A stretch of DNA of 64,000 nt from an uncultured Phocaeicola sp. (GTDB taxonomy: Bacteria; Bacteroidota; Bacteroidia; Bacteroidales; Bacteroidaceae): positions 1 through 64,000 of the forward strand of contig CAPAOL010000009.1 of NCBI GenBank assembly GCA_948579315.1, written 5' to 3'. Both the position numbers and the translations under genes were made by a program. Positions 52,801 to 60,224 of the stretch are shown here, one piece after another. The notes under the pieces were generated by a model. That model worked only from the letters and a program-made list of their open reading frames with translations, did no database searches and was not told the DNA's origin. Position 1 is the first letter of the stretch. Each line of letters opens with the position of its first letter.

Positions 52801-53292
52801 CTAGGCCCGAAATTTGGCAAGCAAATGAAAGCAGTAGCTGCTGCTGTTGCAGCAATGTCACAGGAAGCCATCGGTGAATTGGAGAAAAACGGAAAGTATA
52901 CATTAAATTTGGATGGTGCGGAAGCTGTTATTGAAGCATCAGATGTCGAGATCTTTAGTGAAGATATTCCGGGATGGTTGGTTGCCAATGAAGGTAAACT
53001 GACAGTAGCGCTTGAAGTGACCATTACCGAAGAATTGCGTCGCGAGGGTATTGCCCGTGAATTGGTGAACCGTATTCAGAATATACGTAAGTCAAGCGGC
53101 TTCGAGATTACAGACAAAATAAAAATAACAATCTCGAAAAATACGCAAACAGATGATGCGGTAAATGAATATAATACTTATATTTGTAACCAGGTTTTAG
53201 GCACATCTCTTGAACTTGTAGATGAAGTGAAAGACGGAACAATGCTGGAGTTTGACGACTTCTCATTGTTTGTGAATGTGATAAAAGACTAA
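49804..53292 (+). CDS. ileS: Isoleucyl-tRNA synthetase
   Basis: 1162 residues, the longer IleRS form. HIGH-type motif is in PSANGMPGIHHVMARTIKD (about 60), followed by RKAGWDTHGLPVELSVEKALG. The editing domain (AWTTTPWTLPSNTALC...YVTTEDGTGIVHIAPTFGADD) is intact, and the KMSKS loop reads NGNKMSKRLNNAVDP (about 703-717). The C-terminal anticodon-binding part is long. Promoter TAAATTTG (about 49733-49740) precedes a ~60-nt leader containing a small GGGGATACCCC hairpin. No T-box is seen. First gene of a run with the DksA-like and lspA genes. Confidence 0.97.
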   Translation: MGKRFTEYSQFDLSQVNKDVLKKWDENQVFAKSMTERDGCPSFVFFEGPPSANGMPGIHHVMARTIKDIFCRYKTMKGYQVKRKAGWDTHGLPVELSVEKALGITKEDIGKKISVADYNAACRKDVMKYTKEWEDLTHRMGYWVDMKHPYITYDNRYIETLWWLLKQLYKKGLLYKGYTIQPYSPAAGTGLSSHELNQPGCYRDVKDTTAVAQFKMKNPKPEMTEWGTPYFIAWTTTPWTLPSNTALCVGPKIDYVAVQSYNAYTGEPITVVLAKALLNVHFNAKAADLKLEDYKAGDKLVPFKVIAEYKGTDLVGMEYEQLIPWVKPVEVSENGTWKASDKAFRVIPGDYVTTEDGTGIVHIAPTFGADDANVARAAGIPSLFMINKKGETRPMVDLTGKFYLLDELDENFVQECVDVEKYKEYQGAWVKNAYDPQFMVDGKYDEKAAQAAESLDIVIAMMMKADNKAFKIEKHVHNYPHCWRTDKPVLYYPLDSWFIRSTACKERMMELNKTINWKPESTGTGRFGKWLENLNDWNLSRSRYWGTPLPIWRTEDNTDEICIESVEELYNEIEKSVAAGFMKSNPYKDKGFVPGQYSEENYDKIDLHRPYVDDVILVSKDGKPMKRESDLIDVWFDSGAMPYAQIHYPFENKELLDNRQVYPADFIAEGVDQTRGWFFTLHAIATMVFDSVSYKAVISNGLVLDKNGNKMSKRLNNAVDPFTTIEKYGSDPLRWYMITNSSPWDNLKFDVEGVEEVRRKFFGTLYNTYSFFALYANVDGFEYKEADVPMAERPEIDRWILSVLNTLIKEVDTCYNEYEPTKAGRLISDFVNDNLSNWYVRLNRKRFWGGEFTQDKLSAYQTLYTCLETVAKLMAPVSPFYADRLYTDLITATGRDNVVSVHLAEFPKYQEEMIDKELEARMQMAQDVTSMVLALRRKVNIKVRQPLQCIMVPVVDEEQKAHIEAVKNLVMNEVNVKEVRFVDGAAGVLVKKVKCDFKKLGPKFGKQMKAVAAAVAAMSQEAIGELEKNGKYTLNLDGAEAVIEASDVEIFSEDIPGWLVANEGKLTVALEVTITEELRREGIARELVNRIQNIRKSSGFEITDKIKITISKNTQTDDAVNEYNTYICNQVLGTSLELVDEVKDGTMLEFDDFSLFVNVIKD

Positions 53293-53327
53293 TACTATAT
53301 TGATTAACCTTTTTAAATTGTAAAGTT

Positions 53328-53708
53328 ATGGCAGAAAAGACTAGATATTCGGATACGGAACTCGAGGAATTCCGTGCCATTATTATAGAGAAACTGGAAT
53401 TGGCACAACGTGACTATGAACAGTTGAAGAAAAGTTTGATGGGACTGGACGGTAATGATACCGACGATACATCTCCTACGTATAAAGTATTGGAAGAAGG
53501 TGCTAATACGCTCTCCAAGGAAGAAACGACCCGACTGGCACAACGTCAGCTGAAGTTTATCCAAGGATTACAAGCTGCTTTGGTACGTATTGAGAATAAA
53601 ACGTACGGCATTTGCCGTGAAACCGGAAAGTTGATTCCGGCAGAGCGTCTGCGTGCTGTTCCTCATGCTACATTAAGCATTGAAGCAAAGAACAGTGGTA
53701 AAAAATAA
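53328..53708 (+). CDS. TraR/DksA-family protein without zinc cysteines
   Basis: 126 residues. A coiled-coil N-terminus (DTELEEFRAIIIEKLELAQRDYEQLKKSLM) and a C-terminal knuckle NKTYGICRETGKLIPAERLRAVPHATLSIEAK match DksA/TraR. Of the four zinc cysteines only the first is present (YGIC); the others are T, S and A. So it is a zinc-free DksA-like protein, as in some Bacteroidota. DksA-like proteins bind the RNA polymerase secondary channel and modulate ribosomal and stress promoters, usually with ppGpp. The acidic tip residues of the coiled coil (GNDTDDTSP, about 45-53) are present. It starts 35 nt after ileS. Confidence 0.87.
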   Translation: MAEKTRYSDTELEEFRAIIIEKLELAQRDYEQLKKSLMGLDGNDTDDTSPTYKVLEEGANTLSKEETTRLAQRQLKFIQGLQAALVRIENKTYGICRETGKLIPAERLRAVPHATLSIEAKNSGKK

Positions 53709-53730
53709 CAGATAGCAAGTAGGCTACAGG

Positions 53731-53784
53731 TAACGAGCTACAAGTAGCTGCGCAAAGTTTACGCACGGCACTTGTAGCTCGTTA
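53731..53784. repeat. 15-bp perfect inverted repeat between DksA-like gene and lspA
   Basis: TAACGAGCTACAAGT (53731-53745) pairs with ACTTGTAGCTCGTTA (53770-53784), loop 24 nt with an inner GCG/CGC. The word resembles a dispersed Bacteroides repeat (GAGCTACAAG). It lies inside the operon and could partly end transcription. Confidence 0.7.
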
Positions 53785-53805
53785 TGTTTAACTTATAATA
53801 AACAC

Positions 53806-54462
53806 ATGAAGAAACTATTCACGAAGGGGAGAATTGCTCTTCTCGTTATCTTTTTCGTATTGATTATTGACCAGATCATCAAGGTCTGGATTAAAACTCA
53901 CATGTACTGGCATGAAAGCATACGTGTGACTGATTGGTTTTATATCTATTTCACCGAAAACAACGGGATGGCTTTCGGTATGGAAATCTTCGGCAAGTTA
54001 TTCCTGACAACATTCCGCATTGTTGCGGTAGCATTGATAGGGTGGTATCTCTATAAAATCATAAAGAAAGGGTTCAAAACTGGTTATATCGTCTGTGTGG
54101 CTCTTATCCTGACCGGTGCTTTGGGGAACATCATAGATAGTGTGTTCTATGGAGTTATTTTCAATGAAAGCACTCATTCGCAGATTGCCAGTTTCATGCC
54201 CGAAGGTGGTGGATATTCTACCTGGTTTTACGGAAAAGTGGTGGATATGTTTTACTTTCCGATTATAGATACAAACTGGCCTACATGGATGCCGTTTGTG
54301 GGTGGAGAGCATTTTATATTCTTTAGTCCGATCTTTAATTTTGCGGATGCCGCTATCAGTTGCGGTATCATTGCCTTGTTACTCTTTTATAGTAAATATT
54401 TGAATGAGTCTTATCATTCGCTGGATAAAGATAAAAAGGAAGCTACAGATCATGAAAAATAA
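53806..54462 (+). CDS. lspA: Lipoprotein signal peptidase II
   Basis: 218 residues. Four transmembrane helices with the aspartyl catalytic pair: GNIIDSVFYG (Asp about 109) and FNFADAAIS (Asp about 181). FVLIIDQIIKVWIK at the start and WFYIYFTENNGMAFGM (the conserved N-x-G-A/M-F) are diagnostic. It cleaves prolipoproteins in the inner membrane. It is longer than E. coli LspA (164) because of an extended periplasmic loop typical of Bacteroidota. The 3' end overlaps the next ATG by 11 nt. Confidence 0.94.
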   Translation: MKKLFTKGRIALLVIFFVLIIDQIIKVWIKTHMYWHESIRVTDWFYIYFTENNGMAFGMEIFGKLFLTTFRIVAVALIGWYLYKIIKKGFKTGYIVCVALILTGALGNIIDSVFYGVIFNESTHSQIASFMPEGGGYSTWFYGKVVDMFYFPIIDTNWPTWMPFVGGEHFIFFSPIFNFADAAISCGIIALLLFYSKYLNESYHSLDKDKKEATDHEK

Positions 54463-55528
54463 ATTTCGGTTTCATCTGTGTCTCATCTGCATGTTCGTGT
54501 TTGCGGTAGCCGGGTGTAAAGTGAAAAGACCTGGTGATGTAATCTCGGAATCGAAGATGGAGAATTTGCTGTATGATTATCATGTGGCAAAGTCTATGGG
54601 AGATAATTTGCCTTATAGTGAGAACTATAAGAAAGCATTGTATATCGACGCCGTTTTCAAGAAATACGGGACTACACAAGCTGCATTTGACTCATCCATG
54701 GTTTGGTATACCCGTAACACAGAGATTTTATCGAAAATTTATGATAAGGTAAAAAAACGTTTGAGAGACGAACAGGAACTTGTTGGCGACCTGATAGCCA
54801 AGCGTGATAAGAAACCGAAAATGACCAAGCAGGGTGATAGCATCGATGTCTGGCCGTGGCAGCGTATGGTACGTCTGACCGGTGAAATGATGGATAATCA
54901 ATATGTATTTACTTTGCCGACCGACTCTAACTACAAAGACCGGGATACACTGGTATGGGAAGTGTGGTATCGTTTCCTGGAACCGATGCTTGCCGACTCT
55001 TTAAGAGGTGTCACTATGGCTATGCAGGTGATTTATGAAAAAGATACGATCAATCATTGGAAAACGGTGACTGAACCGGGTGTGCAACAAATTCGTTTGT
55101 TTGCAGACACATTAGGTTCGATGAAAGAAATAAAAGGTTTCATTTATTATCCGATGGATGGCCAAGAAAAAGGCGGGGCAGTATTGGCCGACCGTTTCAT
55201 GATGACTCGTTATCATTGTACGGATACGCTTGCATTTGCCGTACGCGATTCTTTGAATAAGATAGAAGCATTGAAAGCGGATTCTTTGAAGAAGATAGCT
55301 ACTAAAGAAAATGCTGACTCTTTACATAAGGTCATAGACAAGAATAAAGATGACATTCAGCGTCTGACACCGGAAGAGATGAACCGTCGTCGTACGGGAA
55401 CTCATCGTGAGAAGAAGCCGGAGCAGATTCAGGTGGAACAGCATATCCAAAAGGAACGGATAGAGCAAAGAAAAGAACGCCAGATGAATCAACGCAGGAA
55501 GCAACAGCAAAGACGTTCAAACAACTGA
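54452..55528 (+). CDS. DUF4296 lipoprotein
   Basis: 358 residues from the ATG at 54452. The signal peptide ends in a lipobox (FVFAVAGC), so it becomes a membrane lipoprotein, fitting with lspA immediately upstream (11-nt overlap). Residues about 25-115 match DUF4296: RPGDVISESKMENLLYDYHVAKSM, YIDAVFKKYGTTQAAFDSSMVWYTRNTEILSKIYD. The middle resembles a beta domain, and the C-terminal ~60 residues are a highly charged, Gln/Arg/Lys-rich tail (KERIEQRKERQMNQRRKQQQRR). An alternative ATG at 54404 would start inside lspA in another frame. Function unknown. Confidence 0.88.
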   Translation: MKNKFRFHLCLICMFVFAVAGCKVKRPGDVISESKMENLLYDYHVAKSMGDNLPYSENYKKALYIDAVFKKYGTTQAAFDSSMVWYTRNTEILSKIYDKVKKRLRDEQELVGDLIAKRDKKPKMTKQGDSIDVWPWQRMVRLTGEMMDNQYVFTLPTDSNYKDRDTLVWEVWYRFLEPMLADSLRGVTMAMQVIYEKDTINHWKTVTEPGVQQIRLFADTLGSMKEIKGFIYYPMDGQEKGGAVLADRFMMTRYHCTDTLAFAVRDSLNKIEALKADSLKKIATKENADSLHKVIDKNKDDIQRLTPEEMNRRRTGTHREKKPEQIQVEQHIQKERIEQRKERQMNQRRKQQQRRSNN

Positions 55529-55533
55529 TTGTA

Positions 55534-55920
55534 ATGAAACGTTTTGCTTCTCATTATTTACTGATACCTGCCATCGGATATATGAAGCAGCAGGTGGTGG
55601 AGATCACTGACGAAGGAGTTGTCCGAGATGTATTCCCATTGACCGAAGAGATTGAATCGGTTGAATGGATGCCGGGAGTGATTGTGTTGCTTTCTGAAAG
55701 TCAGGTGGAAGAAATAAAAAACACTGGGATGATTTTAAAAAACATCCCAGTGTTTCAAATTAATCTTCCCAGTGTTTCGAATCAATCTTCCCAATGTTTT
55801 AATGAGTATTTACAGGAAGCAGAAAAGAAGGGGGAAGCTTTATTTCCTTATTTGTTTTATCCTTTTGATTTTACTTCCATGCAGCCTGTCGACGGAACTC
55901 GGCACAGATTACTGCGGTAG
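55534..55920 (+). CDS. Conserved hypothetical protein with an in-frame repeat insertion
   Basis: 128 residues, starting 5 nt after the DUF4296 gene. It begins MKRFASHYLLIPAIGYMKQQ and reads VVEITDEGVVRDVFPLTEEIESVEWMPG, a compact beta-rich text resembling a small Bacteroides family of amidohydrolase-tail-like or metal-independent proteins; no name is recognised. Residues about 63-90 are encoded by a 13-bp hairpin and 22-nt tandem repeats (55719-55800), which look inserted. The end FPYLFYPFDFTSMQPVDGTRHRLLR returns to conserved-looking text. The last 50 nt overlap the convergent methyltransferase gene. Confidence 0.7.
   Translation: MKRFASHYLLIPAIGYMKQQVVEITDEGVVRDVFPLTEEIESVEWMPGVIVLLSESQVEEIKNTGMILKNIPVFQINLPSVSNQSSQCFNEYLQEAEKKGEALFPYLFYPFDFTSMQPVDGTRHRLLR
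55719..55800. repeat. Hairpin plus 22-nt tandem repeats inside a coding frame
   Basis: AAACACTGGGATG (55719-55731) pairs perfectly with CATCCCAGTGTTT (55743-55755) around an 11-nt AT loop. From 55746 the unit starting CCCAGTGTTTC repeats at 55768 and, as CCCAATGTTTT, at 55790: an exact 22-nt period. On the minus strand each unit starts GAAACACTGGG, the same GAAAC word as the array at 32958. Confidence 0.75.
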
Positions 55921-56635
55921 CAATGGCTACATTCAGAGACTCGGATGTCTCTTGACCTGCCGGGTAATTGGGGATATATAATTTTCGGTTGATTAATGTG
56001 GCTACCTCTTTCCCTATGCCATTCCCTTCATTTCCCATTACGATCAAGCCATTGGCCGACAATGGTTGTTCATACATGTTTTTTCCATCCAGGAACGTAC
56101 CGAACACAGGAGTATCTCCGAGCGACCGGATAAAATCGGGGAGGGAAGTATAATGTACTTTCACCCGGGCAATTCCACCCATAGTGGCTTGTATGGTCTT
56201 AGGGTTATATACGTCTACCGTATTCTGCGAGCAGATAATATGTTCGATGCCAAACCAGTCGGCCAAACGTATAATGGTACCCAAATTTCCGGGATCCTGT
56301 ACATCGTCCAATGCAAGGCAAAGTGATGAACGAACTGCCTCCGGATCCAAAGTATATTGTGGTTGTTCGAAAATAGCAAGTACCTGTTGGGGAGTCTTCA
56401 ATAGACTGGCCCGTGAAAGATCTTCCTGTGAAACTTCTACCAGTTCACTTGCGTCAATACCCGGATGCTCCTGAAACCAAGAGGAAGTGGCAGCTAAAAA
56501 ACGACAGGGGAAATGTCCGAGTAAATCACCTACCAATTTAGGACCTTCAGCCAGAAATACCCGCTCTTCTTTACGTATTTTCTTCAGTTCCAGCGAGTGG
56601 ATATACTTTATTTTGTTTTTACTTAATGATGCCAT
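55871..56635 (-). CDS. TrmH/SpoU-family RNA 2'-O-methyltransferase
   Basis: 254 residues from the ATG at 56635. The N-terminal substrate domain reads KNKIKYIHSLELKKIRKEERVFLAEGPKLVGDLL. The C-terminal SPOUT knot contains the three motifs: LALDDVQDPGNLGTIIRLADWFG (motif 1), GLIVMGNEGNGIGKEV (motif 2) and YIPNYPAGQETSESLNVAIATAVICAEF (motif 3). It methylates ribose in rRNA or tRNA; the exact site is unknown. The ATG seven codons upstream lies in the -7 box TAGCTTTG (complement of 56654-56661), so 56635 is the start. It overlaps the 3' end of the convergent hypothetical gene by 50 nt. Confidence 0.92.
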   Translation of the reverse strand: MASLSKNKIKYIHSLELKKIRKEERVFLAEGPKLVGDLLGHFPCRFLAATSSWFQEHPGIDASELVEVSQEDLSRASLLKTPQQVLAIFEQPQYTLDPEAVRSSLCLALDDVQDPGNLGTIIRLADWFGIEHIICSQNTVDVYNPKTIQATMGGIARVKVHYTSLPDFIRSLGDTPVFGTFLDGKNMYEQPLSANGLIVMGNEGNGIGKEVATLINRKLYIPNYPAGQETSESLNVAIATAVICAEFRRQAAWK

Positions 56636-56653
56636 AGATTTGATATTCTTTTG

Positions 56654-56661
56654 CAAAGCTA
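56654..56661 (-). promoter_or_regulatory. -7 box of the RNA methyltransferase gene
   Basis: Reads TAGCTTTG on the minus strand, TAnnTTTG. It excludes the in-frame ATG at 56656 as start. Confidence 0.6.
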
Positions 56662-56735
56662 TAAAGATATTTCCAATCTACCCTTACTTTCTTCGTCTTT
56701 TTCTTAAATTATTTTCCCCGTCGGAAAATATAATT

Positions 56736-56743
56736 TATCTTTG
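56736..56743 (+). promoter_or_regulatory. -7 box of the Omp85/TamL gene
   Basis: TATCTTTG, full match to TAnnTTTG, about 35 nt upstream of the ATG at 56779. Confidence 0.55.
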
Positions 56744-56778
56744 TAGGCGCATTTTTCATGCTATCGATGTAAAACCGT

Positions 56779-59088
56779 ATGAGGAGAAATTTTCTTTGTT
56801 TGCTTGCTTCTGCTGCTGTCTTGTCACTTGCTTCGTGTACTACCACTAAGTTTGTGCCGGATGGATCTTATCTGCTGGATGAAGTCAAAATTCGTACGGA
56901 CCAAAAAAATATACGGCCATCTTCCTTGCGCATGTATGTTCGCCAAAATCCTAATGCCAAGTGGTTCAGTCTGATAAAGACCCAACTTTATGTATACAAT
57001 CTGTCGGGGCGTGATTCGACCAAATGGGGGAATAAGTTCTTGAGAAGAATAGGGGATGCTCCCGTAATATATAGCGAGGACGAAGCGCAACGTTCTGAAG
57101 AAGAGATCACTAAGGCTGTGCATAATATGGGATATATGGCGGCAACAGTGAAACGTTCGACCAAAGTAAAAAAGAAAAAGATCAAAGTCTATTATGACGT
57201 AACAGCAGGCAAGCCATACGTTGTTCAATCTATCAAATATGATATTTATGATCCTAAAATAGCTGCGCTTCTCAAACAGGATTCTGCCAGAAGTTTGCTG
57301 AAGGAAGGTATGTATTTTGATGTGAATGTATTGGATGCGGACAGGCAACGTATCACGAATAAGTTACTTCGGAATGGTTACTATAAGTTTAATAAGGATT
57401 ATATCGGATATACTGCCGACACCGTTCGTAATACTTATAATGTAGATCTGACTCAACATTTGCAGATGTATAAAGCTCATGCGAATGATTCGGCAAGAGC
57501 ACATCGGCAATATTGGATCAATAAGATTAATTTTATTACGGATTATGATGTTTTACAGTCCTCGGCAATGAGCAGTGTGGACATCAATGATTCGGTTCAT
57601 TATAAGGGATATCCGATTTACTATAAGGATAGACTCTATTTGCGTCCTAAAGTTCTTACGGATAACCTTCGGTTTGCTTCCGGTGATCTGTACAATGAGC
57701 GCGATGTGCAGCAGACCTATTCCAGTTTTGGACGTTTATCGGCATTGAAATATACGAATATCCGTTTTATTGAGACTCAAATAGGAGATTCAACGATGCT
57801 CGATTGTTATGTGATGCTGACTAAGAGCAAGCATAAATCAGTAGCTTTCGAGGTAGAGGGAACTAATTCTGCCGGTGACTTGGGAGCGGCAGCTTCCGTC
57901 TCTTTCCAAAACAGGAACCTTTTTCGCGGATCGGAAACTTTTATGATAAAATTCCGTGGAGCGTATGAAGTCATTTCCGGACTTCAGGCAGGTTATTCGA
58001 ATAATAACTATACAGAGTACGGGGTGGAAACGAGTATCAACTTCCCTAATTTCCTGTTCCCTTTCATTTCCTCTGATTTTAAACGGAAAATCAGGGCGAC
58101 AACAGAGTTTGGTTTGCAATATAATTATCAGTTGCGCCCAGAATTCCTACGTACGATGGCTTCTGCCAACTGGAGCTACAAGTGGACGCAACGTCAGAAG
58201 ATACAACACCGTATTGATTTGATTAATATTGCTTTTCTATATTTGCCTCGTATCTCTGACAGGTTTAAAGAAGACTATATTAATAAAGGACAGAACCATA
58301 TTTTCCAGTATAATTATCAGAATCGATTGATTGTAAATATGGGATATAGCTATAATTATAATAGCGTGGGAGGATCTATTATCAACAATACGATTGCTTC
58401 TAATTCATACTCCATCCGTTTTAATTTCGAGTCGGCGGGAAATATAATGTATGCCCTGTCTAAGGCTACCAATATTCGGAAGAATAGTAATGGTGAATAC
58501 GCTATTTTGGGAATTCCTTATGCTCAATATCTGAAAGGAGAGTTTGATTTTGCCAAAAATATCAGAATCGACCATCGTAACTCTTTTGCGTTTCATGCCG
58601 GTGTAGGAATAGCTGTACCTTATGGAAATGCAAAAACGATTCCGTTTGAGAAACAATACTTCTCCGGTGGGGCCAATAGTGTTCGCGGATGGGCTGTTCG
58701 CGATTTGGGACCGGGTTCTTTTGCCGGAAATGGAAATTTGCTCGATCAATCGGGAGATATTAAGCTGGATGCCAGCATTGAATACCGAAGCAAATTATTC
58801 TGGAAATTTCAGGGAGCGGCATTTATTGATGCGGGTAATATCTGGACCATCCGGAGTTATGCCAACCAACCGGGAGGAGTTTTCAAGTTTGACAAGTTTT
58901 ATAAGCAAATAGCCGTGGCCTATGGACTAGGGCTTCGCCTGGATTTAGATTTCTTTATCCTTCGTTTTGATGGAGGTATGAAAGCTGTCAATCCCGCCTA
59001 TGAAACGAAGAAAGAACATTTCCCGATTATTCATCCTAAATTTAGTCGTGACTTTGCTTTCCATTTTGCTGTGGGATATCCTTTTTAA
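56779..59088 (+). CDS. Omp85-family outer-membrane lipoprotein (TamL-like)
   Basis: 769 residues. The signal peptide ends LSLASC, a lipobox, so the protein is lipidated; this separates Bacteroidota TamL-like proteins from BamA. After POTRA-like domains (YNLSGRD, then SEEEITKAVHNMGYMAATVKRSTKVKKKKIKVYYDVTAGKPY) comes the 16-strand barrel with the L6 motif in GGANSVRGWAVRDLGPGSF (about 627-645, VRGW) and a C-terminal Phe. It would insert or translocate outer-membrane proteins. TamB is not encoded next to it in this window. Its last 47 nt overlap the convergent gene at 59042. Confidence 0.9.
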   Translation: MRRNFLCLLASAAVLSLASCTTTKFVPDGSYLLDEVKIRTDQKNIRPSSLRMYVRQNPNAKWFSLIKTQLYVYNLSGRDSTKWGNKFLRRIGDAPVIYSEDEAQRSEEEITKAVHNMGYMAATVKRSTKVKKKKIKVYYDVTAGKPYVVQSIKYDIYDPKIAALLKQDSARSLLKEGMYFDVNVLDADRQRITNKLLRNGYYKFNKDYIGYTADTVRNTYNVDLTQHLQMYKAHANDSARAHRQYWINKINFITDYDVLQSSAMSSVDINDSVHYKGYPIYYKDRLYLRPKVLTDNLRFASGDLYNERDVQQTYSSFGRLSALKYTNIRFIETQIGDSTMLDCYVMLTKSKHKSVAFEVEGTNSAGDLGAAASVSFQNRNLFRGSETFMIKFRGAYEVISGLQAGYSNNNYTEYGVETSINFPNFLFPFISSDFKRKIRATTEFGLQYNYQLRPEFLRTMASANWSYKWTQRQKIQHRIDLINIAFLYLPRISDRFKEDYINKGQNHIFQYNYQNRLIVNMGYSYNYNSVGGSIINNTIASNSYSIRFNFESAGNIMYALSKATNIRKNSNGEYAILGIPYAQYLKGEFDFAKNIRIDHRNSFAFHAGVGIAVPYGNAKTIPFEKQYFSGGANSVRGWAVRDLGPGSFAGNGNLLDQSGDIKLDASIEYRSKLFWKFQGAAFIDAGNIWTIRSYANQPGGVFKFDKFYKQIAVAYGLGLRLDLDFFILRFDGGMKAVNPAYETKKEHFPIIHPKFSRDFAFHFAVGYPF

Positions 59089-59494
59089 CCAGCCATTTAT
59101 TATTTTCTCTTACAAATTGGAGGGTATCTTGCAGAGAGCTCATATATTCTATTTTTCCTTCAACAGGATTAATGACGAATGTATTTTTTATTTGGCAAAC
59201 AACCGTTGCTTCCTCTGAATTAGCATCTATCTTACTGGATATAACAGAAACTTTCGCAGCACCTCGTGTCTTGAGTAGATCAAGGTGAGTCTGTCGGACA
59301 TTGGACGCTAAAAAGCTAAGATAGGACAGGGAAGAAGGTGTACTCCATGCTTGGGCGGCCGGGTAATTGAAATTATAGAAGGCTTCGCAGAAATCTATAG
59401 CTGTTTGTTCTATTTGAGTTTGAGGAGTTTGTTGTTGACAGGACAGACAAGTGAATATTAGGACAGAATAGATAAGTGTATATAGTTTATTCAT
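59042..59494 (-). CDS. Small lipoprotein, NTF2-like / DUF4878-type
   Basis: 150 residues. Signal peptide with lipobox FTCLSC. The mature part begins with a QQQTPQTQ linker and then IEQTAIDFCEAFYNFNYPAAQAWSTP, typical of NTF2-like SnoaL/DUF4878 domains (a helix that opens a cone-shaped fold), later VVCQIKNTFVINPVEGKIEYMSSLQDTLQFVRENNKWLVKKDIP, the usual final strands. Function unknown, likely outer-membrane-attached. Its 3' end overlaps the TamL-like gene by 47 nt on the opposite strand. Confidence 0.78.
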   Translation of the reverse strand: MNKLYTLIYSVLIFTCLSCQQQTPQTQIEQTAIDFCEAFYNFNYPAAQAWSTPSSLSYLSFLASNVRQTHLDLLKTRGAAKVSVISSKIDANSEEATVVCQIKNTFVINPVEGKIEYMSSLQDTLQFVRENNKWLVKKDIPQQNGKQSHD

Positions 59495-59528
59495 AGTATA
59501 AAAAGATGCTGGATGGAAGATGGGATTG

Positions 59529-59568
59529 AAAAAGGAGATGAAACTACTTATTGAAGTTTCATCTCCTT
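59529..59568 (-). terminator. Terminator of the DUF3332 gene
   Basis: AAGGAGATGAAACT (59532-59545) pairs with AGTTTCATCTCCTT (59555-59568). On the minus strand a T run follows. Confidence 0.8.
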
Positions 59569-59586
59569 CGTATTTCTTTTAATTTT

Positions 59587-60138
59587 TTAGCGGGCGGCAA
59601 ACATAAGATTGCTCATTGTAGCTTGGCGTGCTGCCAGCATGCCTTGAGCATCCAACGTTACATTCATCTTTTCGCCATTCGGTAAGAACAAATCAGCAGT
59701 GCCGTCATTGTTCATTTTTACTAATTCAGCGCTTTCACCGTTTGCAACGACGTTCCATGTGTTAGCCTCTTTGTTGTAGATCAAATCCATTGAAGCAGTT
59801 TCGCCTTCTTTAGTAATAGAATATCCATTCTCAAGAGTTTTCACCATGTAGTTGCCGTTCTCTCCTTTTACTTTCTTTACGTCACCTACATTAGCCATCG
59901 GGTTGGAACCACTCCAGAATTCGATAGAATTGATAACTAAAGCGTCAGCTAAATAAGCTACACCATAAACTGGAATAATGTTGAAAGCAAGGAACACGAG
60001 TTCGTTTACAAACTTGTTTCCAACTGATTGATTCCAAGAAGACAGGCGGTTGAATAAACTGAATGATCCTACACAAGAACTGAATAATAAGCTACCGCTA
60101 AGCACTACTGCGACTAAAGTCAGTTTCCCTCTTTTCAT
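59587..60138 (-). CDS. DUF3332 lipoprotein
   Basis: 183 residues from the ATG at 60138. Signal sequence MKRGKLTLVAVVLSGSLLFSSC with a lipobox (LFSSC). The body matches DUF3332: GSFSLFNRLSSWNQSVGNKFVNELVFLAFNIIPVYGVAYLADALVINSIEFWSGSNP has two hydrophobic helices, followed by a beta-rich domain with GENGNYMVKTLENGYSI and a late MLAARQATMSNLMFAAR. Known only by sequence family. The frame runs 19 codons further upstream without protein logic. Same direction as DoxX (gap 86 nt). Confidence 0.85.
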   Translation of the reverse strand: MKRGKLTLVAVVLSGSLLFSSCVGSFSLFNRLSSWNQSVGNKFVNELVFLAFNIIPVYGVAYLADALVINSIEFWSGSNPMANVGDVKKVKGENGNYMVKTLENGYSITKEGETASMDLIYNKEANTWNVVANGESAELVKMNNDGTADLFLPNGEKMNVTLDAQGMLAARQATMSNLMFAAR

Positions 60139-60224
60139 GTTAAAACATTTTTGATTAATAAAAATATTGATAATTTCTCTCATATAAGTATGCAAATATA
60201 ATATTTTTTAATTAATCAGGGGGA

